From assembly GCA_049194865.1 (NCBI GenBank), contig JBLZWL010000063.1:69647-133646 (forward strand): a stretch of 64,000 nucleotides of DNA, in the 5' to 3' direction. The notes under the pieces are model-generated. The model saw nothing but the letters and a program-made list of their open reading frames with translations, searched no databases and had not been told where the DNA came from. The position numbers and the translations under genes are program-made. This DNA is from Myxococcus terminator_A (GTDB lineage: Bacteria > Myxococcota > Myxococcia > Myxococcales > Myxococcaceae). Shown in pieces: positions 33,737 through 43,219 of the stretch; position 1 is the first letter of the stretch, and every line of letters starts with the position of its first letter.

Positions 33737-36700
33737 CCGCGGGGCAGCCTCTTGATGACGGGCTTTGCGGCCGGGGCCTCGGCGAGCGCGTGGGCCAGCT
33801 GCGCGATGGTCGGCCCGGTGAGGATGGTGGCGAGGCCGACTTCCCGTCCCACCATCCGGCTCAGCCGGGAGGCCAGCCGCATCGCATGCAATGAATGCAT
33901 GCCGAGCGCGAGCAGACTTTCATGGACATCCACCTGGCTTGCGCCCAGGAGCTCGGAGACCACCGCCGCGACACGGACCTCGGTCTCGGTCCTCGGCGCA
34001 GTGTAGGGCGCGTCCAGGCGCCGGCCGGTCGCGGGCAGCCGCGAGCGGTCCACCTTCCCGTTCGGAGTCAGCGGCCAGGACTCCAGGACGATGACCTCCG
34101 AAGGCACCAGATGCGCCGGCACCCTGCGCGCCAGCTCCTCGCGCACGGCCTGCGCCGACACCGGAGTCGTAGACCCGGCCACGACATAGCCCACGAGGCA
34201 AGGCTCCCCTGCCCGCGAGTCGACGAGCGCGAGGGCATCCACCACGCCGGCATGCGCGGCCAGGGCGGCGCGCACCTCCGCCAGCTCCACCCGGACGCCA
34301 CGGACCTTCACCTGCTCATCACGGCGGCCCAGGAACTCGATGACGCCTCCGGGCAACCACCGGGCCAGGTCCCCACTGCGATAGAGCCGCGCCCCCGGAT
34401 GTGTGCCGAAGGGGTCCGGGACGAATCGCTCGGCGGTGAGGCTCGGCTGGTCGCGGTAGCCCCTCGCGACACCGTCGCCACCGATGCAGAGTTCCCCCAC
34501 GGCGCCGGGCGGAGCCACCTGCCCGTGCGCGTCGAGCACCACGAGGTGCGCATTGAACAGCGGTCGCCCGATGGGCACCTGGGTGGCGTCGGCGTCGACC
34601 CCGTCGTCCAGCCTGTGTCCGCTGACCATGACGGTGGTCTCCGTGGGACCGTAGCCGTTCGTCACCTTCGTGAAGCCCTCGCGCTGAAGCGCGCGGAACG
34701 CCTCCACGGGGAAGACATCTCCGCCCACCACCAGGCGGTCCAGGGCGGCGAAGGACTCTGGAGCGTCGGCCGCCAACCGGGACAGCACCACGGGCGGCAG
34801 CACCGCATGCGTGATGCGCTGCTCGACGAGACAGCGCGCCACCCCCGGCACGTCCCAGCCCGGCGGCAGGAAGTGGACGGCCGCGCCGTTGAGCAGCGCG
34901 CCCCAGACCTCCAGCACCGACATGTCGAAGGTCACCGATGCCATCACCAGCATCGTCTTGCCGGGCCCCAGGTCCTCGGCCAGGGCCGTCCGGTGCAGCG
35001 AGGACACGACCGAGTGATGCTCGATTTGAACGCCCTTGGGTCTGCCCGTCGACCCGGAGGTGTAGAGCACGTAGGCGAGGTCCGACGGGCTCCCCTCCGG
35101 CAGCGGCCCGGAAGACGCCGGCGGAAGCGCCTGCAGCACGACGGTGGGCAGCCCCCTGAGCTGGCCCTCCAACGCCGCCGTGGTGACGAGGACGCGGGCC
35201 CCGGCCTCCTGCATGAGCGGCTCCAGCCAGGCCGAGGGAGCGCCTGGGTCCAGTGACAGGAAGGCCGCCCCCGCCATGAGGACTCCCAGTTGGGCCACGA
35301 CCAGCTCCGTCGAGCGGGGGATGCACACCGCCACGAGCGCCCCACGAGCGACGCCCAGGTCGCGCAGGTGATGCGCCAGGTGCTCCGCTCGACGCGTCAG
35401 CTCGGCATAGGTCAGCACGTGGTCGCCGGACCTCACCGCGGGGGCGTCGGGCGCGCGGCGGGTCCAATGGGCGAACACGTCATGCACCCGATACGACGGA
35501 GCCTCCTGGCGAGGCCCCACGCTGACGAGCGCGCGCCGGTCCGCGTCGCTCAGCAGCGACAGCCTGGACACGCGCGTGTCCGGCGCGTCGGCGATGGAGC
35601 GCAGCAGCTGCTGATACGCGGACAGCATGCCGGTGATGAAGAAGTCTTCGAAGAGGTCGGAGTCGAACTCCCACGAGAGCAGGATGCCGCGCAGGGCAGC
35701 GCGGGGACTGGAGCGCACGGGAGCCTCCGAGCGCGGAATGCTCACCACGTCCCCGGCCAGCCGTTGGATGTGCCCCGGCTCGGCGTAGAGCGGCACCGCG
35801 ACGACGGACAGCTCGAACTTGGCCGAGCCGTTGCCCAGCCCCTCCACGAAGGAGACATCGAGCGGTGACGCGTCGAGCGTGCCCACCGACGAGTCGTGGA
35901 AGCTGAACATCGTCTGTATCAACGGATTGAAGCCACCCTGATGCCGCGCGGGCGACTGCGCGAAGATCTGCTCATAGGGCAGCTCCTGGTGGTCGTAGAC
36001 CTCCAGCGTGGTGCGCCGCACCCGCGCCAGGAACTCCTCGAACGAAGGGTCTCCCTCCAGCCGGCCCCGCAGGACGACGGTGTTGACGAACATGCCCAGC
36101 AGGCCCTCGGTGTCCTGCCAGCGCCGGTTGGCGACCCCGGAGCCGACGAGCACATCCTGGGAGCCGGTATACCGATGCAGCAGGACGAAGAACGCGGAGA
36201 GCAGCGTGGTGAAGAGGGACGCGTTGTCGCGGTCCGCCAGGGCCTGGAGGCGACGCGCGAGGTCACCGTCAATCTCCACCCGGGGCGCCACCCCACGAAA
36301 CCGTCTTCCATGGGGAGCCACGCGACGGGGGAGCTGGAGCCGGGTCTCCGCGCCCTCCAATTCCTGACGCCAGAAGCGGCGCTGCGCCGCGGCGGCCTCG
36401 GTCTTCACCCACTCGCGCTGCCAGCGCGCGTAGTCGGAGTACTGCACCGCCAGCGCGGGGCGTCGCACCTGGCCGTGGCGGACATGTTCGGCATAGCCGT
36501 TGAGCAGCTCGCGCACGAAGACGTTGAAGGACCAGCCGTCGTGCACGATGTGGTGTTCGACGTGCACGAAGAGGTGCTCCTGCGCGCCCAGTCGCAGCAG
36601 CCGCCAGCGGAAGGGCCTGCCTTCGGCGAGCGCGAACGGGGCCTGCACCGCGTCCCGGACCGCCTCCGCCACCCGGGTGGCCAGCAGCGCTTCCTCCACG

Positions 36701-38895
36701 TCGCCGAAGTCCTGGAGGGGGAGCTCCACCTCCCACGGGGCCTCCAGCTCACACCGCAGCTCGCCATCCACCTCGGGGAAGCGCGAGCGCATCACGTCGT
36801 GGCGACGCACGATGTCGGTGAGGCTCGCCCGCAGCGCGGCGAGGTCCAGCGCGCCCTCGAGCCGGAACACCGCCTGCGTGTGATAGGCCCGCGCGTCCGG
36901 GTTGAGCTTGTGCATCAGCCACACCCGCTCCTGGCCGAACGAAGGCGTGAGCGCCATTCCCGCGCCACCGCTCCGAGGGCCCAGGTCCACCCCACCCCGC
37001 GCCTCCTGCAAGCGCGCCGCGAGCCGGGCCACCGTGGGGGTCTGGAGCACCTCGCTCAATTCCAGTTGCGCGCCCAGCACACGTCGCACCCGGGCCACAA
37101 GCTGGGTGGCGAACAGCGAGTGCCCTCCCAGCTCGAACAGGTTGTCATCGCGCCCCACCCGCTCCATCCCGAGCAGCGCCGCGGCGATGGCCGCCAGCGC
37201 CACTTCGCCGGGCGACTCCGGCGGCTGGTAGTCCGTCCGCTCCGCGCGTGGGGGGCGGGGCAGCCGCGAGCGGTCCACCTTGCCGCTGGTGTTCAGGGGC
37301 CAGGCCTCCACCACGACCACGACATCCGGCACCAGGTAGCCGGGCAGTCCGCGTTGAAGCTCCGCGCGCACCGCGTCGCCGGACAGCGCCGCTCCGGTGA
37401 CGGGCATCACGTAGCCCAGCAGGCGCTCCCGCGTGTCGTCGATGAGGGCGACCGCGTCCCGCACGTCCGGAAGCGCGGCCAGGGCCGCTTCCACCTGACC
37501 CAGCTCGATGCGCGCGCCGCGAATCTTCACCTGGTCGTCGCGCCGGCCCAGGAACTCCAGCGTGCCGTCCGGCAACCACCGGCCCCAATCGCCGCTGCGG
37601 TACAGCCGCCCTCCCGGCACCGGACCGAACGCATCCGGGATGAACCGCTCGGCGGTCAGGACGGGCCGCCCCAGATATCCGCGCCCGACACCTTCCCCGC
37701 CAATGCACAGCTCGCCCGCAACCCCGTCGGGGACGAGGCGCAGGTGCTCATCCAGGATGACCACGTGGTCGTTGGAGAGAGGGCGGCCGATGGGCACACG
37801 CTCCCCTTCCACGTCCTGCACCGCATGGAGCGTGCTGGCCACCGTGACCTCCGTCGGGCCATAGCCGTTGACGAAGCGGTGGTGCGCGCTCCACTGCCGG
37901 GCCGTTTCCGGAAGGCACACGTCCCCGGTGCTCATCACCACCTGGAGGTCGGGGAAGCCGCCCGGTTGCAGCGTGCGAAGGACGGTCGCGGGCAGCACCG
38001 CGTGGGTGATGCGTCGGTCCACCAGCACCTGGGCCAGCAGCTCGCCAGAGAGCGGCGACGCATCCAGCGTCTCCAGCCGGCCTCCGTTGGGCAGCGCCAT
38101 CAGCAGGTCGAACAGGGAGGCATCGAACGACGGGTGGAAGAACTGCAGCACCCGCGTGTCCGGCCCCAACGCGCCCAGGAAGTCCCGCTGCGCATGGAGG
38201 AGGTTGGCGACGCCGCGATGCTCGGTCATCACCAGCTTGGGCTCGCCCGTCGAACCTGACGTGCAGATGATGTACGCGAGGTCCTCCGGGAGGAGCGCCG
38301 TGTCCTCCACGGTCCCCACGCCCACGTCGGCCCCTGACTCCAGGAAGGGCACTCCCGGCACCTGGCTTTCGGACGCACCCACCACGAGCGCCGCGCCGAC
38401 CCTGCGAACGATGTCCTCGCGCCACGCCTGGGGATGTGACGGCGCCAGGGGCAGATAGGCCGCGCCCACTCGCCAGACGGCGATGGCGAGCTCGACGAAG
38501 GCCGCGCCCCGCTCCAGCACCACCGCGACCACGTCTCCGCGTCCGAGGCCCCGGGCTCGCAGGCCGGCGGCCAGGGCACTCGTCCGAGCCCCCAGCCGCG
38601 CATACGTGGTCTCAAAGGTCCCCTCCGAGAGCGCGACACGATCGGCATGCCGCCGGCACTGCTCGACGATGACGTCCACCCCCGAGCGCCACGGTCCATG
38701 GTCGACCCTTCCGCCCTGCACACGGGCAGCCTGCGCCGCGCCGTCCAGCGCCCTGCGCACCTCTTCCGGGGTGTGCCCCTCAAGCGCCCAGGGACTCTTC
38801 AGACGGAGACTCGCGAGCAGGCGTTCATACTCGGTTCCTGTAACCAAAGCGGACGGGGGCGTGGAGGGCAAGGGAGCTCCTGGAAGCAATGACAC
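33733..38895 (-). CDS. Non-ribosomal peptide synthetase, A-T-C-A-T
   Basis: 1720 residues from the GTG at 38895; a TTG at 38871 with AGGAG 5 nt upstream is an alternative. Domains: A1 ~75-565 (AYIICTSGSTGEPKLVMTEH, GYGPTEVTVAS, YRSGDWGRWLPDG), T1 (DDNLFELGGHSLF, Ser ~592), C ~665-1110 with intact HHIVHDG (~783), A2 ~1145-1610 (YVLYTSGSTGRPKGVQIEHH, NGYGPTETTVMVS), T2 (LLALGMHSLHAMRL, Ser ~1667). No domain precedes A1, so it is a loading module. Manual alignment to GrsA suggests pockets near D-A-F-V-M-T-G-V-A for A1 and D-M-L-V-L-V-G-V-M for A2, neither of which I can assign. No thioesterase or MbtH-like gene is in the window, so release is unexplained. It makes an activated dipeptide handed to the C-T protein. 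Confidence 0.92.
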   Translation of the reverse strand: MSLLPGAPLPSTPPSALVTGTEYERLLASLRLKSPWALEGHTPEEVRRALDGAAQAARVQGGRVDHGPWRSGVDVIVEQCRRHADRVALSEGTFETTYARLGARTSALAAGLRARGLGRGDVVAVVLERGAAFVELAIAVWRVGAAYLPLAPSHPQAWREDIVRRVGAALVVGASESQVPGVPFLESGADVGVGTVEDTALLPEDLAYIICTSGSTGEPKLVMTEHRGVANLLHAQRDFLGALGPDTRVLQFFHPSFDASLFDLLMALPNGGRLETLDASPLSGELLAQVLVDRRITHAVLPATVLRTLQPGGFPDLQVVMSTGDVCLPETARQWSAHHRFVNGYGPTEVTVASTLHAVQDVEGERVPIGRPLSNDHVVILDEHLRLVPDGVAGELCIGGEGVGRGYLGRPVLTAERFIPDAFGPVPGGRLYRSGDWGRWLPDGTLEFLGRRDDQVKIRGARIELGQVEAALAALPDVRDAVALIDDTRERLLGYVMPVTGAALSGDAVRAELQRGLPGYLVPDVVVVVEAWPLNTSGKVDRSRLPRPPRAERTDYQPPESPGEVALAAIAAALLGMERVGRDDNLFELGGHSLFATQLVARVRRVLGAQLELSEVLQTPTVARLAARLQEARGGVDLGPRSGGAGMALTPSFGQERVWLMHKLNPDARAYHTQAVFRLEGALDLAALRASLTDIVRRHDVMRSRFPEVDGELRCELEAPWEVELPLQDFGDVEEALLATRVAEAVRDAVQAPFALAEGRPFRWRLLRLGAQEHLFVHVEHHIVHDGWSFNVFVRELLNGYAEHVRHGQVRRPALAVQYSDYARWQREWVKTEAAAAQRRFWRQELEGAETRLQLPRRVAPHGRRFRGVAPRVEIDGDLARRLQALADRDNASLFTTLLSAFFVLLHRYTGSQDVLVGSGVANRRWQDTEGLLGMFVNTVVLRGRLEGDPSFEEFLARVRRTTLEVYDHQELPYEQIFAQSPARHQGGFNPLIQTMFSFHDSSVGTLDASPLDVSFVEGLGNGSAKFELSVVAVPLYAEPGHIQRLAGDVVSIPRSEAPVRSSPRAALRGILLSWEFDSDLFEDFFITGMLSAYQQLLRSIADAPDTRVSRLSLLSDADRRALVSVGPRQEAPSYRVHDVFAHWTRRAPDAPAVRSGDHVLTYAELTRRAEHLAHHLRDLGVARGALVAVCIPRSTELVVAQLGVLMAGAAFLSLDPGAPSAWLEPLMQEAGARVLVTTAALEGQLRGLPTVVLQALPPASSGPLPEGSPSDLAYVLYTSGSTGRPKGVQIEHHSVVSSLHRTALAEDLGPGKTMLVMASVTFDMSVLEVWGALLNGAAVHFLPPGWDVPGVARCLVEQRITHAVLPPVVLSRLAADAPESFAALDRLVVGGDVFPVEAFRALQREGFTKVTNGYGPTETTVMVSGHRLDDGVDADATQVPIGRPLFNAHLVVLDAHGQVAPPGAVGELCIGGDGVARGYRDQPSLTAERFVPDPFGTHPGARLYRSGDLARWLPGGVIEFLGRRDEQVKVRGVRVELAEVRAALAAHAGVVDALALVDSRAGEPCLVGYVVAGSTTPVSAQAVREELARRVPAHLVPSEVIVLESWPLTPNGKVDRSRLPATGRRLDAPYTAPRTETEVRVAAVVSELLGASQVDVHESLLALGMHSLHAMRLASRLSRMVGREVGLATILTGPTIAQLAHALAEAPAAKPVIKRLPRG

Positions 38896-39031
38896 ACATC
38901 GCGGCCGCCACGCGGAGGGGGGTCCGACGCAGCTCGCGGCCCCGGACCTTTAACACGCGAAAATCCACTGCGACACCCAAGTCTGATACAAGGCGAGAGG
39001 AACGCATACCCGCAGGATGTAGGAGTGCACC

Positions 39032-40252
39032 GTGGCCTCGAACAACATCGCTCATGCGGATGGACCTGGGCTGTCGCTCTTCGCCGTGGGCGATGTCTTC
39101 GTGGACCGCGACGACCCGGCGACGGCCTTCTCCTCCGCCCGCGACGTCCTGAGCTCCGGTGATGTCGTCTTCGGCAACTGCGAGGGTGTCTTCAGCGACG
39201 ACATCCATCGTGCCCCCAGCGCCGGCTCGGCCGTCACCGCGCCCGCGGCGAACGCCGCCCCCTTGGCCAGGGCGGGCTTCGACATCATGTCCCTGGCCAA
39301 CAATCACAGTCTCGACGGGGGACACGCCGCGCTCCTGTCCATGCGCCGAACCCTGGCGGACCTGGACATCGCCACGGTGGGCGCGGGCGCGAACCTCGCG
39401 GAGGCCACCGCGCCCGTGTATCTCGAGCGCAATGGAAGACGGCTCGCCTTTCTGGCCTTCAGCTCCGTGTTCCCCTACGGCTATGAGGCGCGCCCGGCCA
39501 TCCCGGGGCTCGCGCCCTTCCGTGCACACACCCGCTACACGCCCGTGGAGCTGACCTCATGGAGTCCGGGCATGGCCCCCGTGGTGAGCACCGAACCGCT
39601 GGTCGAGGACCAGAAGGTGTTCATCCGCAGCCTGACCGAAGCACGCGCGAAGGCAGACATCGTCTTCGTCAGCTTCCACTGGGGTGACGCCACCGTTCCG
39701 TTCTCGCTGACCGACCATGAACGACGGACGGCCAGACTCGCCATCGACCACGGGGCCGACATCGTCGTGGGTCACCATCATCACATGCTCCGCGGTGTCG
39801 AGTTCCATGCCGGCAAACCCATCTTCTACGGTCTGGGACACTATGTGTTCGACCTGCCGAACCTCCCCGAGCGCCTCGCGAAAGACGGGTACCTGGGCGT
39901 GGGACGGCCGGAGGAGATGGCTGCCTGGGCCCGCAGGTTCGGCGAGTACATGATTCGCCCGAGGGAAGGCTACCCACTGCTGCCGTTCCACCCGGATTCG
40001 AGGCTGACCGGCGCGGCGGTGATTCACATCGCGCCATCCGGGCGCATCTCCGCCGGCTTCCTGCCGGCCATCATCAATCCGGCCAACGAGCCGATACACG
40101 CGTCCGCGGACAACGACGAAGGCAGGCGGGTGGTCGCCTATCTCGAACGCTGCTGCGCGGCCGAACAGCTTCCGACAAGGCTGGTCACCCCTCGGCCCGA
40201 CTCCGGACTGCCCACCTCGTGCATCGAGTTCGTCTCGACCTCAACCGACTGA
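39032..40252 (+). CDS. CapA-family (PGA_cap) metallophosphatase-like protein
   Basis: 406 residues from the GTG at 39032, with AGGAG 6 nt upstream. The family blocks are clear: LFAVGDVFVDRDDPATAF, GNCEGVFSDD, FDIMSLANNHSLDGGHAALL, TVGAGANLAEATAPVYLERN, FVSFHWGDATVPFSLTDHER, and ADIVVGHHHHMLRGVEFHAG with YGLGHYVFDL. No signal peptide is present, so it is cytoplasmic, unlike membrane-anchored CapA of capsule synthesis. CapA-like proteins also occur inside secondary-metabolite clusters. It diverges from the NRPS operon across a 136-bp intergenic region, which makes a role in that pathway plausible but unproven. Confidence 0.85.
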   Translation: MASNNIAHADGPGLSLFAVGDVFVDRDDPATAFSSARDVLSSGDVVFGNCEGVFSDDIHRAPSAGSAVTAPAANAAPLARAGFDIMSLANNHSLDGGHAALLSMRRTLADLDIATVGAGANLAEATAPVYLERNGRRLAFLAFSSVFPYGYEARPAIPGLAPFRAHTRYTPVELTSWSPGMAPVVSTEPLVEDQKVFIRSLTEARAKADIVFVSFHWGDATVPFSLTDHERRTARLAIDHGADIVVGHHHHMLRGVEFHAGKPIFYGLGHYVFDLPNLPERLAKDGYLGVGRPEEMAAWARRFGEYMIRPREGYPLLPFHPDSRLTGAAVIHIAPSGRISAGFLPAIINPANEPIHASADNDEGRRVVAYLERCCAAEQLPTRLVTPRPDSGLPTSCIEFVSTSTD

Positions 40253-40279
40253 GCCCTTGGGAGGTCGGGCATCTCTTTC

Positions 40280-40717
40280 CTACCCGTACTTCTCGCTCAT
40301 GTGCGTCCACGAACGCGTGGCCAGCTCGCGCAGCACCTTCTGATCCACGTCAGCGAGTTTGTTGATGTAGAGGCAGCTCTTTCCGTTCTTGTACTTCCCC
40401 AGCTTTTCCATCAGCGGATCGGACGCGAGGAAGTCCGGCACGATGTAGAGCACGGTCGCGCCCTTGCGTGGGCTGAAGCCGATCTTCGGCCAATCCGCCT
40501 CGCCCATCGTGTTCGTGAGTTTGTATGAGCCATAGCCGATGATCGACGCCCCCCACATCGCGGGCTTCTCACCGGTGACCTCGCGCAGCAGCTTGTCGAT
40601 CGCCTTGGCGTCCGCGCGCCTGGCATCGTCATCGACCGCGGCGATGAATTCGGCGACCGAGGCCTTGTTCTTCTGCGTTTTGACCGCCGCCTTCTTGGCT
40701 GCGACTTTCTTGACCAT
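40280..40717 (-). CDS. DUF1801 domain protein
   Basis: 145 residues from the ATG at 40717 with GAGGA upstream. The Lys/Ala-rich N-terminus (MVKKVAAKKAAVKTQKNKA) is followed by the DUF1801 (YdhG-like) domain: VAEFIAAVDDDARRADAKAI, EKPAMWGASIIGYGSYKL, GFSPRKGATVLYIVPDF, and GKSCLYINKLADVDQKVLRE. This small cytoplasmic fold resembles iron-chaperone/frataxin-like proteins but its function is not established. Convergent with the CapA-like gene, 27 bp apart. Confidence 0.85.
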   Translation of the reverse strand: MVKKVAAKKAAVKTQKNKASVAEFIAAVDDDARRADAKAIDKLLREVTGEKPAMWGASIIGYGSYKLTNTMGEADWPKIGFSPRKGATVLYIVPDFLASDPLMEKLGKYKNGKSCLYINKLADVDQKVLRELATRSWTHMSEKYG

Positions 40718-40986
40718 GAGCGTTCCTCCCGACTCGGGCACCTCACGCTACGCAATCGCGCGCGGGAGCGGAAGCGTCAGGCGCGCGGCACACCGGCCCG
40801 GTCGCGCCCCCACCATCGCGCGGGCAAGGCGTCGTTCTCCGGGGCGATTCTTGAAGACGAAACTCCGCTTGCACCGAGGGGAGTCGACACTGCCCACCGC
40901 TCCGCATCGGCTTTCTTCCGTCACCTCGCGCCGTGTACTCACTTCGTCCGCTTTCACGGCCCGCTGAGCGGGTGGCGGAGTTCAAC

Positions 40987-41547
40987 TCAACTCGTCCCCC
41001 AGTTGCCCAGAAAGTCGCCCATGGTGAGCCGCACACCTTGGTTGCGCAAGATGCCGTAGGCGGTGGTCACGTGATAGTAGAAGTGGGGGATCGCGAATGC
41101 GATCAGAAACTGGTGGCCACTGGAGCGCATCGAGCCACGGCGGTGCTCGATCACGATCTCTCGTTCGAGGCCAGCTTCGAGGTCGCCTGGCGCAATCTCT
41201 CGGAGATACGAGATCGTCGCATCGAGCCGCTGGTGCAGCTCCGCGAAGCTCTTTGCATCGTTCGCGGCCGGCACCCGTGGCACACCCAGCAACTGCGCGA
41301 TCGCCAACCTGGCTCCCTCCGCGGCCCAGTGGACTTGAGCGGCGAGCGTGTACATATGCAGGTCGGCTGGCGCGGCAAGCTCAACGCCGCGCATGCGCCC
41401 TTCCCCAGCGAGTTGGGCGTCCAGCAACGTCGCTTCACCGCTGCCATTGGCAGCGGCATGGGCTTCGGCCTTCGCCAACTGCGCTTTCAAGGTGGTCAGT
41501 CCGCGGACGAACATACCGGCAGATAGATCGTAGGCATTCAAAGACAT
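40987..41547 (-). CDS. DUF1993 domain protein
   Basis: 186 residues. Matches DUF1993 along its length: MSLNAYDLSAGMFVRGLTTL, LLDAQLAGEGRMRGVELAAP, TFAEL-like SFAELHQRLDATISYLREIA, and the C-terminal HQFLIAFAIPHFYYHVTTAY, GILRNQGVRLTMGDFLG. A four-helix DinB-like fold with His residues is expected; the function is unknown. Monocistronic, with a ~270-bp gap containing no gene on its 3' side. Confidence 0.85.
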   Translation of the reverse strand: MSLNAYDLSAGMFVRGLTTLKAQLAKAEAHAAANGSGEATLLDAQLAGEGRMRGVELAAPADLHMYTLAAQVHWAAEGARLAIAQLLGVPRVPAANDAKSFAELHQRLDATISYLREIAPGDLEAGLEREIVIEHRRGSMRSSGHQFLIAFAIPHFYYHVTTAYGILRNQGVRLTMGDFLGNWGTS

Positions 41548-41717
41548 GGCCCATCCTTCACCGCGTCATGCGCCAGTGCCAACCGGCGCGTATGGATGAA
41601 ATGCGATACTTACCGCACCTTGTCCCTCGCAGCCAGCCGAGCGTACGTCCAACGGGTTTCATCAAGGGTCGAATCCCGAATCGTGCGCAGTCGGTTCGGA
41701 GAAGGAGCGGGGAGGCA

Positions 41718-42440
41718 TCACCGCCGCTTCGTCGAGCGGTGTCGGGGAGGAGGAGGCTGTGCATGCCCCGCGTCGACCGCGGTCAAGGGAGCGATGTCCT
41801 TTCCCGAGGGGGCTGCCGAGAGTGTCTCCAGGTACGCGCAAAACATGTCGGCCAACGCATCGGAGTATGTGGCGATCTCCGCGGGCGTTCGAGGGCTCTC
41901 CGAGAAGGACTTACCCACCGCGCTGAGCGTCGTCATGAGGAGGTCTCCCGCGAGCCTGCGCGCCGGATTGGGAGCAGAAGGGAGGACCTCACGCATGAAG
42001 GCCTCGAACGTGGCCTTGCTCGATGCCCGCACCACGCGGGCTTCAGGCGCATCGCGATAGAGGGGCGCGGCGTCGCTCAGCGCGACACGTACCGCTGCCT
42101 CGTCGCACTCGGATTGGACAAAGGTGTGAACCAGTGCGCGGAGCCGTGCGAGCGGCGGCCGAGTCGTGTCCTCGAGCAGCTCGCGAGTGAGCGCTGTCAT
42201 CTGTCGCCACTCGTCTGCCTGGAGTCGGAAGAGGACCGCCGCCTTGTTCGGGAAGTACTGGTACAGCGACCCGACGCTGACGCCGGCCTTCTCGGCCACG
42301 CGTGCCATCGTGAAGCGCGGTGCTCCCTCCTTCGCCAGAACCTGAATAGCCGCGCGCAGGACCGCCCCGACGAGCTCGTTCGAGCGCGCCTGTTGAGGCT
42401 CTTTTCTCGTGGAGATCCGGGGACTTCGTCGAGGGCTCAC
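41718..42440 (-). CDS. TetR-family regulator divergent from an O-methyltransferase
   Basis: 240 residues. The GTG at 42440 has GGAG 5 nt upstream and is preferred over a longer frame that overlaps the divergent gene. HTH: LVGAVLRAAIQVLAKEGAPR, FTMARVAEKAGVSVGSLYQY, FPNKAAVLFRLQADEWRQMT. The C-terminal domain is helical (DEAAVRVALSDAAPLYRDAP) and ends in a Pro/His/Arg-rich tail. The divergent O-methyltransferase starts 93 bp away, and an inverted repeat lies between them (42454-42488), so direct control of that gene and autoregulation are likely. Confidence 0.88.
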   Translation of the reverse strand: MSPRRSPRISTRKEPQQARSNELVGAVLRAAIQVLAKEGAPRFTMARVAEKAGVSVGSLYQYFPNKAAVLFRLQADEWRQMTALTRELLEDTTRPPLARLRALVHTFVQSECDEAAVRVALSDAAPLYRDAPEARVVRASSKATFEAFMREVLPSAPNPARRLAGDLLMTTLSAVGKSFSESPRTPAEIATYSDALADMFCAYLETLSAAPSGKDIAPLTAVDAGHAQPPPPRHRSTKRR

Positions 42441-42453
42441 GCGCGCTCCAGTC

Positions 42454-42488
42454 AATGCGAATTGTGAACCTGAATGATTCGTCGCATT
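42454..42488. promoter_or_regulatory. Candidate TetR operator
   Basis: AATGCGA and TCGCATT form a perfect 7-bp inverted repeat separated by 21 bp, in an unusually AT-rich segment between the divergent TetR and O-methyltransferase genes. Confidence 0.45.
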
Positions 42489-42532
42489 TTGTCCACCGTC
42501 ACGACTTGATGCCGCACGGAACGGAGAACACG

Positions 42533-43198
42533 ATGACCACGCTGACACGAAGCCCCCTCGCACCGCTGCTCGAGCGCCTGTTCCAAGAGGCCGAGGCGGT
42601 GTCGCCTCTCGCCATCCCGGAGGTGGCGGCGCTCTCGCGCGAGGAGCGGGAGCGCATGATGCGAAGCAAGACGGACTACCTCGACTTCTACGGGCGGCTC
42701 AAGGACGCCGCGCTGGCCGTATCGCGCGAGACGGGCCTCCTGCTCTACATGCTGGCACGCAGCTCGGGCGCGCGGACGGTCGTCGAGTTCGGGACGTCGT
42801 TCGGCATCTCGACGCTGCACCTGGCCGCCGCGCTCCGAGACAATGGTGGAGGCCACGTCATCACGAGTGAGTTCGAGCCGTCGAAGGTGGCTCGTGCTCG
42901 AAGCAACCTCGAAGCGGGAGGCCTCGCGGACCTGGTGGAGATCCGCGAAGGAGATGCGCTGAAGACGCTCGCGCTCGATCTCCCCCCGAGGATCGACCTG
43001 CTCCTGCTCGACGGGGCGAAGGCACTCTACCCGGACATCCTGCGAATGCTCGAAGGCCGGCTCCGCCCGGGGGCTCTCGTTGTCGCCGACAACGCCAACG
43101 ACAGCCCTGACTACCTCACTCGGGTTCGGGACCCGAGGAGCGGCTATCTCTCGACGCCGTTCGCGGAGGACGTCGAGCTGTCCATGCGGCTCGGCTGA
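42533..43198 (+). CDS. O-methyltransferase family protein (class I SAM)
   Basis: 221 residues. The ATG at 42533 has GGAG 7 nt upstream; upstream in-frame ATGs lie in the operator region. The N-terminal helical part (SPLAPLLERLFQEAEAV) precedes a Rossmann methyltransferase core: RTVVEFGTSFGISTLHLAAA is motif I, HVITSEFEPSKVARARSNLE is motif II, IDLLLLDGAKALYPDILRML is motif IV and LRPGALVVADNAND is motif V. It resembles the catechol-OMT-like family that modifies small molecules. The substrate is unknown. Probably repressed by the divergent TetR. Confidence 0.88.
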   Translation: MTTLTRSPLAPLLERLFQEAEAVSPLAIPEVAALSREERERMMRSKTDYLDFYGRLKDAALAVSRETGLLLYMLARSSGARTVVEFGTSFGISTLHLAAALRDNGGGHVITSEFEPSKVARARSNLEAGGLADLVEIREGDALKTLALDLPPRIDLLLLDGAKALYPDILRMLEGRLRPGALVVADNANDSPDYLTRVRDPRSGYLSTPFAEDVELSMRLG

Positions 43199-43219
43199 AG
43201 CGAGGGGGTTGGGGTGTGT

